A stretch of 64,000 bases of DNA from Hirsutella rhossiliensis (GCF_020360975.1 NW_025408678.1:1674001-1738000); one strand, 5' to 3'. Positions 25,396-34,972 are shown, counted from the stretch's first letter. The notes: a model not told the origin generated them from the letters alone. A program made the numbers and translations.

Positions 25396-25400
25396 AGACG

Positions 25401-25960
25401 GCTAAGTAAAGTAGACCTATATACATAGCCCAGTAAAATTAAGGGCAAATATAACGTGGCTTAAGGTGGTTGTTAACGGGTATTAACGGGTATAAAAAAA
25501 AAGTGATTTGCTAGAATCGCGAAAAGCATATATAAATTATCGAGTAGTTAGTATACGTGATTAATAGGATCCTTAGACTATTTACTTAAGGAGTTATAAA
25601 AGTAACGTGACCTAAAGCACTAGTCCTAATATAGCTAGACTCTTCTTAGTTAATTATCTAAGCCTGCTAAGGTAAGCTATTTACTCGAGGAGTGCATGTG
25701 ACTTACCGATTAGGTATAGTGTGCCCTATAAATGGCCTGAGCGCTGCTAAGGTAAGTAAAAACGCATGTTAGATCACGTGTAACATCACGTGCAGAGCCC
25801 GGGTACACCCGGCAGCCAATTTCCCCCTTACTAGGGAGGAACGAGGCCTCCTTGGAGGCCTAAAGAACACACATCATCACATCAATACAGCCTCTTTTTG
25901 CGGCTACACATAAGCTGCTGCATTAAGCTTTAATCCATCTTGCATACCCAACTATTTCCT
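25401..25960. other. Transition from RIP-mutated to normal sequence
   Basis: The RIP pattern fades between about 25,650 and 25,800. No gene is seen. Two CACGTG boxes (25,775-25,780 and 25,787-25,792) lie 12 bases apart, and GCTAAGGTAAG occurs twice (25,676 and 25,747). These could be leftover promoter or repeat sequence. Confidence 0.5.
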
Positions 25961-26012
25961 CATTAGGCCCGAGCCGCAGAACCACCGTTCTGACAACTAC
26001 CCCCTCCCTTTC

Positions 26013-26813
26013 CTAGACCTCGCCGAGTTCTCCGGCGGCAATCCAAAAGAAAATAGTGTTGAGAACAATGTGAACGCCATAGGACGCAACTGTGAGCCAG
26101 AAAGTAATAACCCCATTCCAAGCAAAAGGGCCGGTTTGGACACAGTGAGTACCCCATACTCCAAACCAGCCAACAGGTAGAAGCTCGTTTGCCCACGCAA
26201 GCCACCGCGGGACGATCGGTCTCTTGCGACGATCGGCGCGTATCAGCGAGCCTATGATCAGGTCTTGGAATATCAACATGGGAATCAACATGGTGAAGTA
26301 CAGCCAAGCGATGTCGCTTAATACCTGGATCAAAACCGGGTCACGATCAAGCCGGAAAGTTACCGTCCCAAAAAGCACCCCAGCCGTCATGAACATCAGG
26401 CCAACGACAATTCCAGCGGCTGCCTGGACCATGACCATTATCAGGTTTACCCCGGGTATCCGAATCAAAACGTTGCTGACGCCTATTCCGTAAAATGGAT
26501 AGACAATGGCTGATAAAAGGACAAACACCACACCGGCCCGAAACCCACGATAATTATCTTTATAATGCTGGGCAAGTGGTTCTGGTGCCATCGAAGGACT
26601 GACGGGTGGTAAATTCCCCGATGATGGTAGGAGAATAAGGAGGAAAACGATTGAGAGGGGCCAGCACATAATCTGCAATCTCGTAGTGGTGAATTTAGAT
26701 ATTGGGAGTGCCGCATGTCCGGCATCAGCTCCAGATCCCCGGAGAATGGCTTGTTTGACACCAAACATGGTTGAAACCTGGGTATTTTTTTGTAATAGCG
26801 TTGAGAACTTCAA
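26013..26813 (-). CDS. Integral membrane protein, possible terpenoid-cluster member
   Basis: An uninterrupted frame of 266 residues, no intron needed. I count about six hydrophobic segments: residues 48-64, 92-112, 122-148, 165-190, about 200-215 and 231-260. Notable stretches are FRLDRDPVLIQVLSDIAW, where Asp and Arg sit just before a membrane helix, and QTGPFAWNGVITFW near residues 226-239. This TGPFAWNG block and the overall plan resemble an uncharacterised membrane family I associate with actinobacteria and with some fungal secondary-metabolite loci; that link is from memory and unproven. The start could also be the Met at residue 16. It lies 1.6 kb from the P450 on the same strand. Role unknown: enzyme, transporter or accessory protein. 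Confidence 0.75.
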   Translation of the reverse strand: MKFSTLLQKNTQVSTMFGVKQAILRGSGADAGHAALPISKFTTTRLQIMCWPLSIVFLLILLPSSGNLPPVSPSMAPEPLAQHYKDNYRGFRAGVVFVLLSAIVYPFYGIGVSNVLIRIPGVNLIMVMVQAAAGIVVGLMFMTAGVLFGTVTFRLDRDPVLIQVLSDIAWLYFTMLIPMLIFQDLIIGSLIRADRRKRPIVPRWLAWANELLPVGWFGVWGTHCVQTGPFAWNGVITFWLTVASYGVHIVLNTIFFWIAAGELGEV

Positions 26814-27193
26814 AGAGGATGGGCGGCGATATGAAGGATTTGGCTCAAGCTTGCTCGGTCTAGGGCGAGCTTTATTAGCTTTGTATCAGACAAATACAGA
26901 GTACAAAAATGTGAAACAATTGCTCTCCTGTATTACATTGGTAATAGTTCATTTCGGGTTTGTTGCACGGGGTAGACGCCCTGTCTGAGTGATAGCCATA
27001 ACTGGCCAAAACTCTCAGTTTATGCGTCTACTCTCGCCGTGGGCACTCTGCGAGCATTGTATTGGTCGATCCTGAAGAGGCGGTGTGGATTGCATACGAC
27101 ACGTTTTATGAAATGTCTTAAACTCAAGCTGGACTTTTTCGATGGCGTGTCTGATCTAGCCTCGAAGACAGTCTAAATACGTGGCAAATATAC
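26814..27193. other. Intergenic, upstream of the membrane-protein gene
   Basis: Normal base composition. No convincing gene on either strand; open frames here are antisense or very short. It should contain the promoter of the 26,013-26,813 gene, but I see no clear motif. Confidence 0.5.
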
Positions 27194-27440
27194 TCTCACG
27201 AGGAGAGGAGGGCAGAGGGCATAAGGGAGATAATTGGAGCAGTAGAGTAGGTCAGGGTGCATGCGTGTGTTCATTCATTGTTCTCCCCTTCTGTCCGGGG
27301 CCCCCTCTCTCCACGTCAGCCTGCCACGTCCTCCTTATTTCATCCTCTCCCGTCCCTATACTTTCAGCTAGCCATCAGGCTTCAGGACCAAGTCTTAGAC
27401 TCTCTTTCTCGACAGAAGGATCTGTTGGGCAACAACCATC
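27194..27440 (+). repeat. Dispersed repeat, copy A (inverted partner at 31,257-31,580)
   Basis: Starts CTCTCACGA and contains GGCAGAGGGCATAA, TCATTCATTGTTCTCC and TTTCAGCTAGC. The same blocks occur in the same order, in reverse orientation, at 31,580-31,257. The content (short, non-coding, CT-rich, ends with TTTCAGCTAGC-type sequence) would suit a solo LTR or remnant of one. The pair brackets the P450 gene. Confidence 0.65.
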
Positions 27441-27766
27441 AATTAGGTAAGGGATGCCTGTGCAAGCAGGGCCCAAGGAGCCACACACACACATCTACAC
27501 AAGGATAACCCATTACTACGCATAAGGCCAAGGGAAGTTGCAATTTAGTATCAGGACATCAAGGACATCGGGGTAAGGCTATATTAGCAGCTATATCAGG
27601 GTCTAGAAGAGGTATCTGTACGTATAAATACCCCCTTAGGGCCTTAGGTCTCACGTAGTAAGAAAGGGGCATGCATATCTGTCACATTGATTATTGCCCC
27701 TGATCACTTCCACATGCGCTCTCAAACACCTGTTCGAGAGGATCATTATGAGGCCATGTATCTGTT

Positions 27767-28403
27767 GGCACCGCTGTTAGTAGGTCACCTGAAGGATCAA
27801 GGGAGGGCCACCTGAAGGATCATTATGAGGCCATGTATCGGGGACCCATAAAGACCTCACGTATGGGGCCAGTTTGGTGCCTATGTAAGTCACCTGAGGG
27901 CCCCTCTGACTACGGCATAAATAGGGCCCTGTGGCCGATTCTTTCTAGCTTGATCATGCATCTTTATCCCTTCTTGTGCTGCCCCTACCTCATGAGTATC
28001 AGAATAACAGTCCAACGACAGATACGTATGATGAAATGCGCGATTGTTAAGCGATGTTATGGAACTTTCTAGATAACATCACAAAAGCAGCTTGTGTGGC
28101 AAGTGGCAAATTCGCCACCGCAAGGCAGTCACATTCCCTTAGGACTATAAGAAGACAGAACTTCTCACATTCATTCTGGATAGACGACAATGAACAGATT
28201 AACTCTTACCTTCCCTTTTAAAACCTTTGCAGGAGAAGGCTTGAGCTTCTAGTTGGATGACAACTGGAATAGCTGAAAGATAGGAAGATTGAGCTGAGGG
28301 TCTGACGTGGCTCCAGGGTTACATAGGTCTCCGATACATGGCCTCATAAGATCCTTCAGGTGGCCTCCCTTTATCCTTCAGGTGACTTACTAACAGCGGT
28401 GCC
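27767..28403. mobile_element. Small non-autonomous element with 80-bp inverted repeats
   Basis: Bases 27,767-27,846 and 28,325-28,403 are almost perfect inverted repeats (GGCACCGCTGTTAGTA... with CACCTGAAGGAT twice per arm). The 480 bases between hold no gene. The pair marks a short DNA transposon or MITE, ending only 31 bases from the P450 stop codon. A 24-base direct repeat (27,739-27,762 and 27,816-27,839) overlaps the left arm. I found no clear target duplication. Confidence 0.7.
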
Positions 28404-28433
28404 TATACTAGCCAACACTTACCCTTCCTATTT

Positions 28434-30087
28434 TTAATCCTTGCGAGACTTCCTCTTTTGAATACATACTGGCCATGAATGCTGCATAACGGTTATACGG
28501 GCTTTCCATTTCCATTCCTGATTCCTGTCCACCTGACGTATATCATAGTCGCGGATCATAGTCGCGGCTATCTTAAAAATTTCAATTCGGGCCAAATTCT
28601 GGCCGGGGCATGAGTTATACCCTGCGCCGAACTGATAGCCCTGCAATTAGCATTATGCGCAAGAACAACCGTTGGTTGGAGAGGAGAGAAATTTATACTA
28701 ACAGGTATCAAATATTTTTCCCGAGTATTGATTCCTGCTGCAAACCACCTGTCTGGGTTAAACACCCTCGCATCCAAACCCCAACACTCGTGTGAATGAT
28801 GTACCACCCAAGGATTAACAGAGAGAATCGTGCCGCTTGGAAATGTACGACCATTAATCATCACGCCATGTTCGGCCGCCACTCGCGGTAATGACAGCGC
28901 GAATGGTCCAAAAATACGAAGAGACTCCTTAATGCACGCGTCCAAATAGGGAAGCTTCGTCGCATCGGCAAAGGATATAATCGTATCCTGGCATCGACCC
29001 TCCGCCCGTGCAGCGTCTATCTCGTCGCGCACACGTCGGTATGCAGTTGGATGTCGAATCGTATGATAAAAGAAAGACTGCATAGCAATTGACGTAGTGT
29101 CCGAGCCACCGAACACGCTATTAATTGTCACGGCGTAAATATCCCGGACGGAGAAGCGGTCCGGATACTTCTCATGTTCCCTTAACCAATGTGCGACCAT
29201 GTCGAATCGAGTGTCTATCTTCCCGTGGCGTTTATATAAAGCTTGCAGTGTCGTATTATAGAGATACCCCATCGGCAGTATGCCAAGCTTGCTGACGACT
29301 GGGTTGGCAACGAAAAGTGCATGAAGCCAATTGAAATAGCCTGCGACAGCACTATATAGGTTAAATGCCACGAATGTTGCGATAGATTGGTTCACATCGG
29401 ATCCTGTTTCTAGGAAACCAAAGGCCTCGGAAAAATGGACCTCACCAATCGTATCATAGGTAAGGTAGCTGAGAAATTTATCAAGGTGCATCGGCCTTTG
29501 CTCTTCCGCAAACTGATCCACCCATCGTATAAACATCTCAATGAGACGGTTGATATCTCCTTCGGACCGGAGGATATTGGTCAGGGTATACGCGGAAGCA
29601 ACGTGCCTCGAACGCTTCCTTTTGGCGTTTGGCTCTAAAGTTGACATCGGTGTCTGAAAACGATAGTCTGGTGTGGCTGCAACCTTATACCAGGGGGCCT
29701 TGAGACCTAGTTAACAATTTTGTAGTGTCTAGGGCAATGCTGTTTATTTACCTTATTGAGAGACGAAAGAATTTGCTGGACAGCATCCGGATGGCTGATG
29801 CTGATTTCATTGTATGAGATGCGAATAAAGTGGCCTGTATTGTTTTCAATAACCCAACGCGTAAAAGGGGAGACAACTATACCATATTTGTCGTGTAAGT
29901 CAATGAGCTGAAGTGGTAAGTCGCCGATTACTATGTGGCCAATGTGCCAGAGGCGAGTGAAAGAAGCAATAAACGGCCCCGGAATATCACTAATGCAAGA
30001 AAAATAACGGCGGAACACCGCAACTGTGAGTGTACATAGGCTGACTTGGGCTGCGAGGAAAAGCCATGTATCTAATGTCCACATCAT
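28434..30087 (-). CDS. Cytochrome P450 monooxygenase, three exons
   Basis: Membrane-anchored haem monooxygenase, probably oxidising a terpene made by the neighbouring synthase. Exons: 30,087-29,752, 29,698-28,703, 28,640-28,434, giving about 512 residues, the usual P450 length. Seen: N-terminal membrane anchor (residues 5-25), then DIPGPF; I-helix GGSDTTS; K-helix KESLR; NPDRWF; and the haem loop FGAGYNSCPGQNLAR with the Cys ligand. Intron 2 (62 bases) is GT-AG and joins LIP to GYQFGAG exactly in frame. Intron 1 has a good GTAAAT donor, but the in-frame acceptor is AAG rather than the nearby TAG, which would shift the frame. The C-terminal part (RDYDIRQVD...WKA) resembles the pisatin-demethylase-like group of fungal P450s. 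Divergent from the terpene synthase. Confidence 0.9.
28641..28702 (-). other. P450 intron 2
   Basis: 62 bases, donor GTTAGT, branch-like TGCTAAT, acceptor CAG. Removing it fuses the I-K-helix part to the haem-binding exon in frame, so the apparent stop before the haem loop is not a mutation. Confidence 0.85.
29699..29751 (-). other. P450 intron 1 (unusual acceptor)
   Basis: 53 bases if the AAG at its end is used; donor GTAAAT, branch-like GTTAAC. The preceding TAG (45-base intron) would put the next exon out of frame. The in-frame product reads SSLNK then APWYKVAATPDYRF, as expected for the family. Confidence 0.6.
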
Positions 30088-30560
30088 ATTAGCTCACGGC
30101 GGCTCAACACTTAAATAATGCAACGAGACAAGTGTTAAAGTGTAATGTAAGGATAGCGTATAAGTTTTAAGAGCGAAACTGATATGGATAATATAGTCAT
30201 CCGTGCAAAACCAAAGGTTGCAAGCTCACACCATGACCTTAACACATTTTAAATTTTCTTTTTAAATAAATAAGGTGCGTGCCGCCGTGGATTAATAGTT
30301 ATTTGTCTCACCCGTTGGCATGTCTTACCCGTTGGCACCCGTTGGCATGTCTCACCCGTTGGGTATGCCTCGCTCGCCCTTACGGACCGACGTACTACAA
30401 GTGCTATGGATATAAGCTCAAAGGACAACATTTTAGTGTTGCTTAAGGGACCACAATACTAAATGGCGGTGAAGTGTGGCTGGTGGGCACGGAGCGGTAT
30501 GTGGCATGGGATGGAGGGGAAGGCGGGGGGAACTGGAGAGCGGCCCCTTGCAGAGTCCGC
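30088..30560. other. P450 upstream region with minisatellite
   Basis: Promoter side of the P450, which diverges from the terpene synthase. It holds a short tandem repeat built on CACCCGTTGGCATGTCT at 30,309-30,365, and TGGCGGTGAAGNGTGGCTGG at 30,464 which recurs at 30,581. Open frames across 30,433-30,973 occur on both strands and follow the repeats; none looks like a gene. Confidence 0.55.
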
Positions 30561-30564
30561 CAAT

Positions 30565-30897
30565 GCCTTGAGGAACGAAGGTGGCGGTGAAGAGTGGCTG
30601 GAATGGCCGGAACACAGCACGGGAGGACAACAAGTGGAGGATGGAGGACAAGTGGAGGATGGAGGACAAGTGGAGGACCGTGCCTAGGAAGGGCGCGGGA
30701 GGGCGCGGAAGAAGGAAACAAGGCAAAAGGGAAAAAAGGAAAGGAAAGGACGGAAGAAAGGAAAGGATCCTTTCGTCTCTTCGTTCCTTAAGGCAAAGAT
30801 GCGGAAGGAAGAACCTTTCGTTCCTCAAGGCAAAGGCATATCTTTCGTCACGTCGTTCCTCGTTCCTCAAGGCGCCGCTTCTCCAGTTCCTCAAGGC
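30565..30897. repeat. Repeat cluster bounded by GCCTTGAGGAACG / CGTTCCTCAAGGC
   Basis: GCCTTGAGGAACGAA at 30,565 is mirrored by CGTTCCTTAAGGC or CGTTCCTCAAGGC at 30,780, 30,817 and 30,860, plus a shorter GTTCCTCAAGGC at 30,886. Inside is an 18-base minisatellite, GGAGGACAAGTGGAGGAT, about three units at 30,622-30,678. The same motif appears in RIP-altered form at the 3' ends of the Helitron helicase copies and at 43,994. It is likely a dispersed foldback-type repeat inserted in the shared P450/terpene-synthase promoter. Confidence 0.6.
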
Positions 30898-30899
30898 AC

Positions 30900-31256
30900 T
30901 CTTCCCGAAACAAACACATAACATAACGGAAAAAGAAACGATTGCCTTGCTATGTCTCTCTGCTGCGCCTTAGCGTCGGCGTCTATTCCGAAGCGATTCT
31001 GCCGTTGAGCATAATGAGAAGAAAGACACGGAGGGAAGACTTCAAAATCTGTTGCTAATGATTTCTTGACACTGAACCGTTTTGGGAAGTGGGCTTCCTA
31101 ATTAGGAAAGTTGCATTCTAAAATAGTCTAGCGTGTTCTTGAGGTGGGAAATAAATTTTGAAGTCTTTAGTAGAGACCTTTGTCGGGCAATCTTATAGCT
31201 TTATCTTCTTGTACCCTTACTCCACTCTGATAGACTGGTTTTCCTTATTTTGCAAT
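30900..31256. other. Intergenic, no gene seen
   Basis: Normal composition between the repeat cluster and the dispersed repeat copy B. I see no coding signal. It may still hold promoter elements for the terpene synthase. Confidence 0.45.
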
Positions 31257-31580
31257 CTAAGTGCTGAGAAGAATGGTCAATGATTTGAGCTTCAAGCCTG
31301 TAGCTAGCTGAAAATGTAAGGACGAGAGAGGAGGAAACAGGGAAGACGTGGCAAGCAGACCGTGCAGACGTAGCAGATTGACGTGGTGGCCTGAGGGAGG
31401 GGTATGCATTAGTGGATCAGTTAGGAAGAAGATTGAAGACAGAAGAAGAGAAAGGGCAACGAACATAAATAACCTGGAGCACCGAGGAAGCAGAGAGGAG
31501 GAGAACAATGAATCAACACTTTTGCACACCAACCATCCAAGTGTCCTCTTTATGCCCTCTGCCTTGCTCTCTTCGTGAGA
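31257..31580 (-). repeat. Dispersed repeat, copy B (inverted partner at 27,194-27,440)
   Basis: Read on the minus strand it carries the same ordered blocks as copy A: TCTCACGA, GGCAGAGGGCATAA, TTCATTGTTCTCC, TGCCACGTC, TTTCAGCTAGC. It ends only about 60 bases before the likely terpene-synthase start. The ATG at 31,508, in frame with the synthase, lies inside this repeat, which argues against it as the native start. Confidence 0.65.
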
Positions 31581-31639
31581 CTCAAAGCTCCTTGCGCATC
31601 TATACGGATTTCCAGATCTTAGGTAACAGAAGACGAGGC

Positions 31640-33311
31640 ATGGGGAATAACTGTAAAGTCAGTGTTGCCTCGGTTAGAGGTATCCCACATTCTTGTTCAG
31701 CCCAAAAGGCGTTTATACCTTTATATATTGATACAGATGCTGAAAACGGGGCAGACAACATAACTTCCGCCGGCAACCGCGAATACCAGTTCCCCATTCG
31801 CTATGCCTATGACTATCTGTATGGCGGAGTCAAATACTTAAAGCGGCCTCATCTACAGCTCAATGGTTATCTCCATTCTCAGGAATTCCTGAAGCTATCC
31901 GTGGCCAAGGCAAATGGGGGAAGAAGAGCCATTGAACCAGACGGCCATGCGATCGATATCCACCCATTGGCCGCGGGGCTTCCCTGGCCCTGCGGAATCC
32001 TCTCATGTCGCCAAAGTAAGCATTGGCAGCTGTGTCTAAACACAACCCGTGCATTTTTGAAAGAATTCGCTGCCAGTGATTCGGCAGGAGTGATTTCCAA
32101 ATCTGGGCATTCGATTGCTGAGATATCGCAGAAGGAGCTCGACTTGAATGTTGAAGAGGGGTGGGCTAAGTTTCCGATTTACTTATTTCCAGAGGGCGAC
32201 GAGCAGCGCACAAAACTCTTAGCCGCTGTAAATGTCTTTATCTTCATATTTGATGGTATGTCTAGGTTACTCTTATGTGGACTTACTTGAAGATCATATG
32301 TGTTGATGAGTACGGGTTAGACTTCTGGGAGATGCATGACATCACCACGGTTCGTGGCCAAGGTCTTCGGGATATTGCTTATACAACGAGCTAACAACGC
32401 ACCAGTTCTCGCGTGTACAGGAAGTTTTCATTGAGCGTATGCAACCTAGTGGGAGCCACACATATGGTCCTGAATCGGCCCTCCAATCTCTCATTGACGA
32501 TACGATCGCCCAGATCCTCGAGCTTGACCAGGAAAATGGTAACGACTCAGGCAGAACTATGATTGAGATGATGATTCGATTCTTCAGTCGACCTCCTCCG
32601 CCAGAGAAATATGACTGCATGGAGGACTTTTTATTGTATCGGCATGAGGACGCGGCGGTTCCGTAAGACAACCCTTTCCCATTTTTACCATCTTTTTTTA
32701 GTAAATTGTTTTCATTTTATATTAGACCGGACTAAATGAAGACGTCTGTTAGGTACGTCCTGGGATGCACCAAATTCTCTCTCAATTCCTCCGTCGACCT
32801 TGAAAGTCCCCGTCTCGCGAAGTACATCCGCTTGCTCAAAGATCACGTCTCTGTCGCCAATGACCTGGGCTCATGGGAAAAGGAAAAAAAGGCTTATGAC
32901 ACCGGCAAGGTCTTATACCTGATCAACGCGGTCGACGTGGTAAAGCGGCTCTTCAGTCTCGATACATTCGATGCCGCCGTCGCTGTGACCCAAGGGTTAC
33001 AGTTCCAGATCGAGTGCGAGATTGAGGCGGAGCTACAGCAACTGATCGACATGGATATTCTGACCACAGATGAATGGCAATTCATCAATGCAACGCTGCA
33101 CGTAATGTCTGGAAATGTCTTAGTTTCTACCATAATGTCTCGATATGGGGGGGAGCGCTGCAGGCTTCCATTGATGAGTTCTGGTATTAGAAATATCGTA
33201 ACGAAAGCCATCAAGGTTGTCTACTCGATCTTAGGCATGGTCAAGCTGGGCCGCAACGCTGCTTCGCAGAAAACAGCTGAAACTATCGGCCGGCACGGGC
33301 ACAGCTGTTAG
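31640..33311 (+). CDS. Class I terpene synthase (probable sesquiterpene cyclase), four exons
   Basis: Likely ionises farnesyl diphosphate with Mg2+ and cyclises it. Exons 31,640-32,255, 32,321-32,349, 32,406-32,662 and 32,753-33,311 give about 486 residues. The aspartate-rich motif DDFWE is created by joining exon 1 (FIFIFD) to exon 2 (FWEMHDITT). The second metal motif NDLGSWEKE (32,859-32,885) is a full NSE motif, and IMSRYGG near 33,130-33,150 supplies the C-terminal Arg-Tyr pair. Introns are 65, 56 and 90 bases, GT-AG; intron 2 has donor GTTCGT and branch GCTAAC. The frame could start at 31,508, but that part is repeat sequence. The last 50 residues after RYGG are longer than usual and may hide an intron. 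It resembles the longiborneol-synthase-like group from memory; the product is unknown. Confidence 0.88.
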
Positions 33312-33480
33312 AGAGGACTTCACACAATAAGAGGCGCGGACAGTATGGATGACTGAGCAAATATCGGGAAGAAGATTCCCTGTGAATAGGGCGACGAAAG
33401 ACTTGGTCACAACACCAAGGACGACACGGGATGGCTCCGGACAGACAGGTTCGGACAGACATATTGCAGGGATTATCTGT
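33312..33480. other. Short intergenic stretch
   Basis: Between the terpene synthase stop and the gypsy tail. No gene; it continues into a sequence not shared with the second gypsy tail at 43.6 kb, so the retroelement border is at 33,481. Confidence 0.5.
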
Positions 33481-34965
33481 CTTGAGAGGTGGGATCCTTT
33501 TAACATAATAGCATCCTCCCGGTTCTGACGCTTACCTCCGAAATGTCTCGGAGGTCTGCTTTAGCTGGCACGTAACGGGTTGCCCTCCCTTCAGAAGAGT
33601 TCGTCCCGAACTCCTAGGCCGCTGTCCCGAAAGATCGGTCGTAGTCCGCCAAGAACGCCTTGTCCATAAAATCACTTCGGGACACCCAAGAATTTTCCTC
33701 GTCCCTATGACCTTTCCATTTCACCAAATACCTGCGGCGACTTCGCGATCCACGATAATCAAGGATTCGCTCCACATCGTAGATTCTGCCATAAAAGGAT
33801 GATCCTCGGGCTCAACTGGCGCTTGACTTCAATTCCGGAAGAGTTCTAAGCTACTGATTGGCAAGACGTCATGGATCCTGACGGTTAACGGTAGGCGAAG
33901 TCGATAGGCTAGTTGATGGCCCCCAACGACCTGTTTAATTTGGTAGGGTCCGACAAACTTGGCCGTTAACTTCTTAGTCGGGCGCCTCAACGGAAGGTTT
34001 TTCGTGGAGATAAGGACCCAATTACCCTCCTTAAAGGACATTAGCTCTCGATCCTTATTATAGTATCGTGCTAGTCGCTCTTAGGCTCTTGTGATAAGGA
34101 GCGCCGTGCGCGCGTGAAGTTCTCTGAGACCCCGGACTCGGTCTATCGCCCGGGTGCTGAAGGTTTCGAGCTATCCCTTGATATGCCCCTTGGACCGTGG
34201 CTGATAACCTATTAAGACTTCCGCCGGAGCCCTTTTTATAGTGTTATAATATAAGGTATTATAGGTGAACTCCGCCAACGGCAGCTTATCTATCTAGTCT
34301 AACTATTCTTTGTTGCAGAAGGTCCGCAAATACTGTTCGATCGTCTAGTTAATCCGCTTAGTTTGGCCATTAGTCTAAGGATGGAAGGCCGTGCTAAGGC
34401 GTCGCTTGCATTAAAGTAGGTGGTAGAACGTAGCCTAGAAGTGACCCGTAAATAGGCTCCCTCGATCGCTAACGATGCTATCAGGCATCCTATAATGCTT
34501 GAGAATCTCTCTTAAGAACACGCTTGCTAGGCCATCGCTAGAGATACGTAATAACACCGGGATATAGCGCGCGTATCGGGTCAATCGGTCTACCACGACT
34601 AGGATACTAGAGTAGGTCTTCTTCTCGCAATAAACTAGCGGAAGGTCCGTGATGAAATCCATCGAAATTTCTTGCCACGGGCGGCTTGGCGCTGGCAGTG
34701 GCGCTAGCAACCCGTAAGGTTTGTGATGCCTCGGCTTCGTAAGTTAGCAATCTCGGCAGGTAGAGACATAGCGACGCACATCTCGGCGCAATCCGGGCTA
34801 GTAGTACTGTGCCTAGATCCGCTTATAACTCTTGGTTCCGCCTTAATGGCCGGCAACCTCATCGTCGTGAAACAGCATCAAGATCTCGTTTCTCAAGCCC
34901 GCAGGCACGAAGATCTTTTCGCGGCGACACAGAAGCCCCTCATCGTTGGTACTCCAGGCCTCTGA
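33481..34965 (-). pseudogene. Truncated chromodomain Ty3/gypsy element: integrase and chromodomain
   Basis: On the minus strand 34,710-34,435 encodes an integrase core (PWQEISMDFITDLPL, VVVDRLTRYARYIPV, SDRGSLFT). After some RIP-type stops come LAEFTYNTLYY and PAEVLIGYQP near 34.3-34.2 kb. Next is the integrase tail 34,041-33,829 (LISTKNLPLRRPTKKLTAKFVGPYQI, HDVLPISSLELF). A chromodomain follows at about 33,785-33,615 (ERILDYRGSRSRRRYLVKWKGH, ENSWVSRSDF). The end at 33,481-33,573 matches 43,621-43,713 over 93 bases. Gag, protease and RT are missing, so only the 3' part inserted or survived. It separates the terpene synthase from the second membrane-protein gene. Confidence 0.88.
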
Positions 34966-34972
34966 TGAGAGC

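Noticed and set aside
26224..26988. Plus-strand frames opposite the membrane-protein gene
   Set aside because: Antisense to a clean 266-codon frame with six hydrophobic segments.
29435..29638. 67-codon plus-strand frame
   Set aside because: Antisense to P450 exon 2.
30433..30973. Overlapping frames on both strands, up to 163 codons
   Set aside because: They follow the minisatellite and CGTTCCTCAAGGC repeats; low-complexity proteins with no domain.
31257..31532. 91-codon minus-strand frame similar to a frame at 27,257-27,508
   Set aside because: The similarity comes from the non-coding dispersed repeat; the frames are not conserved in full and look like no known protein.
31508..31639. Upstream ATG as terpene synthase start
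   Set aside because: It lies within the dispersed repeat shared with 27.2-27.4 kb, so the Met at 31,640 is preferred; transcript data could overturn this.
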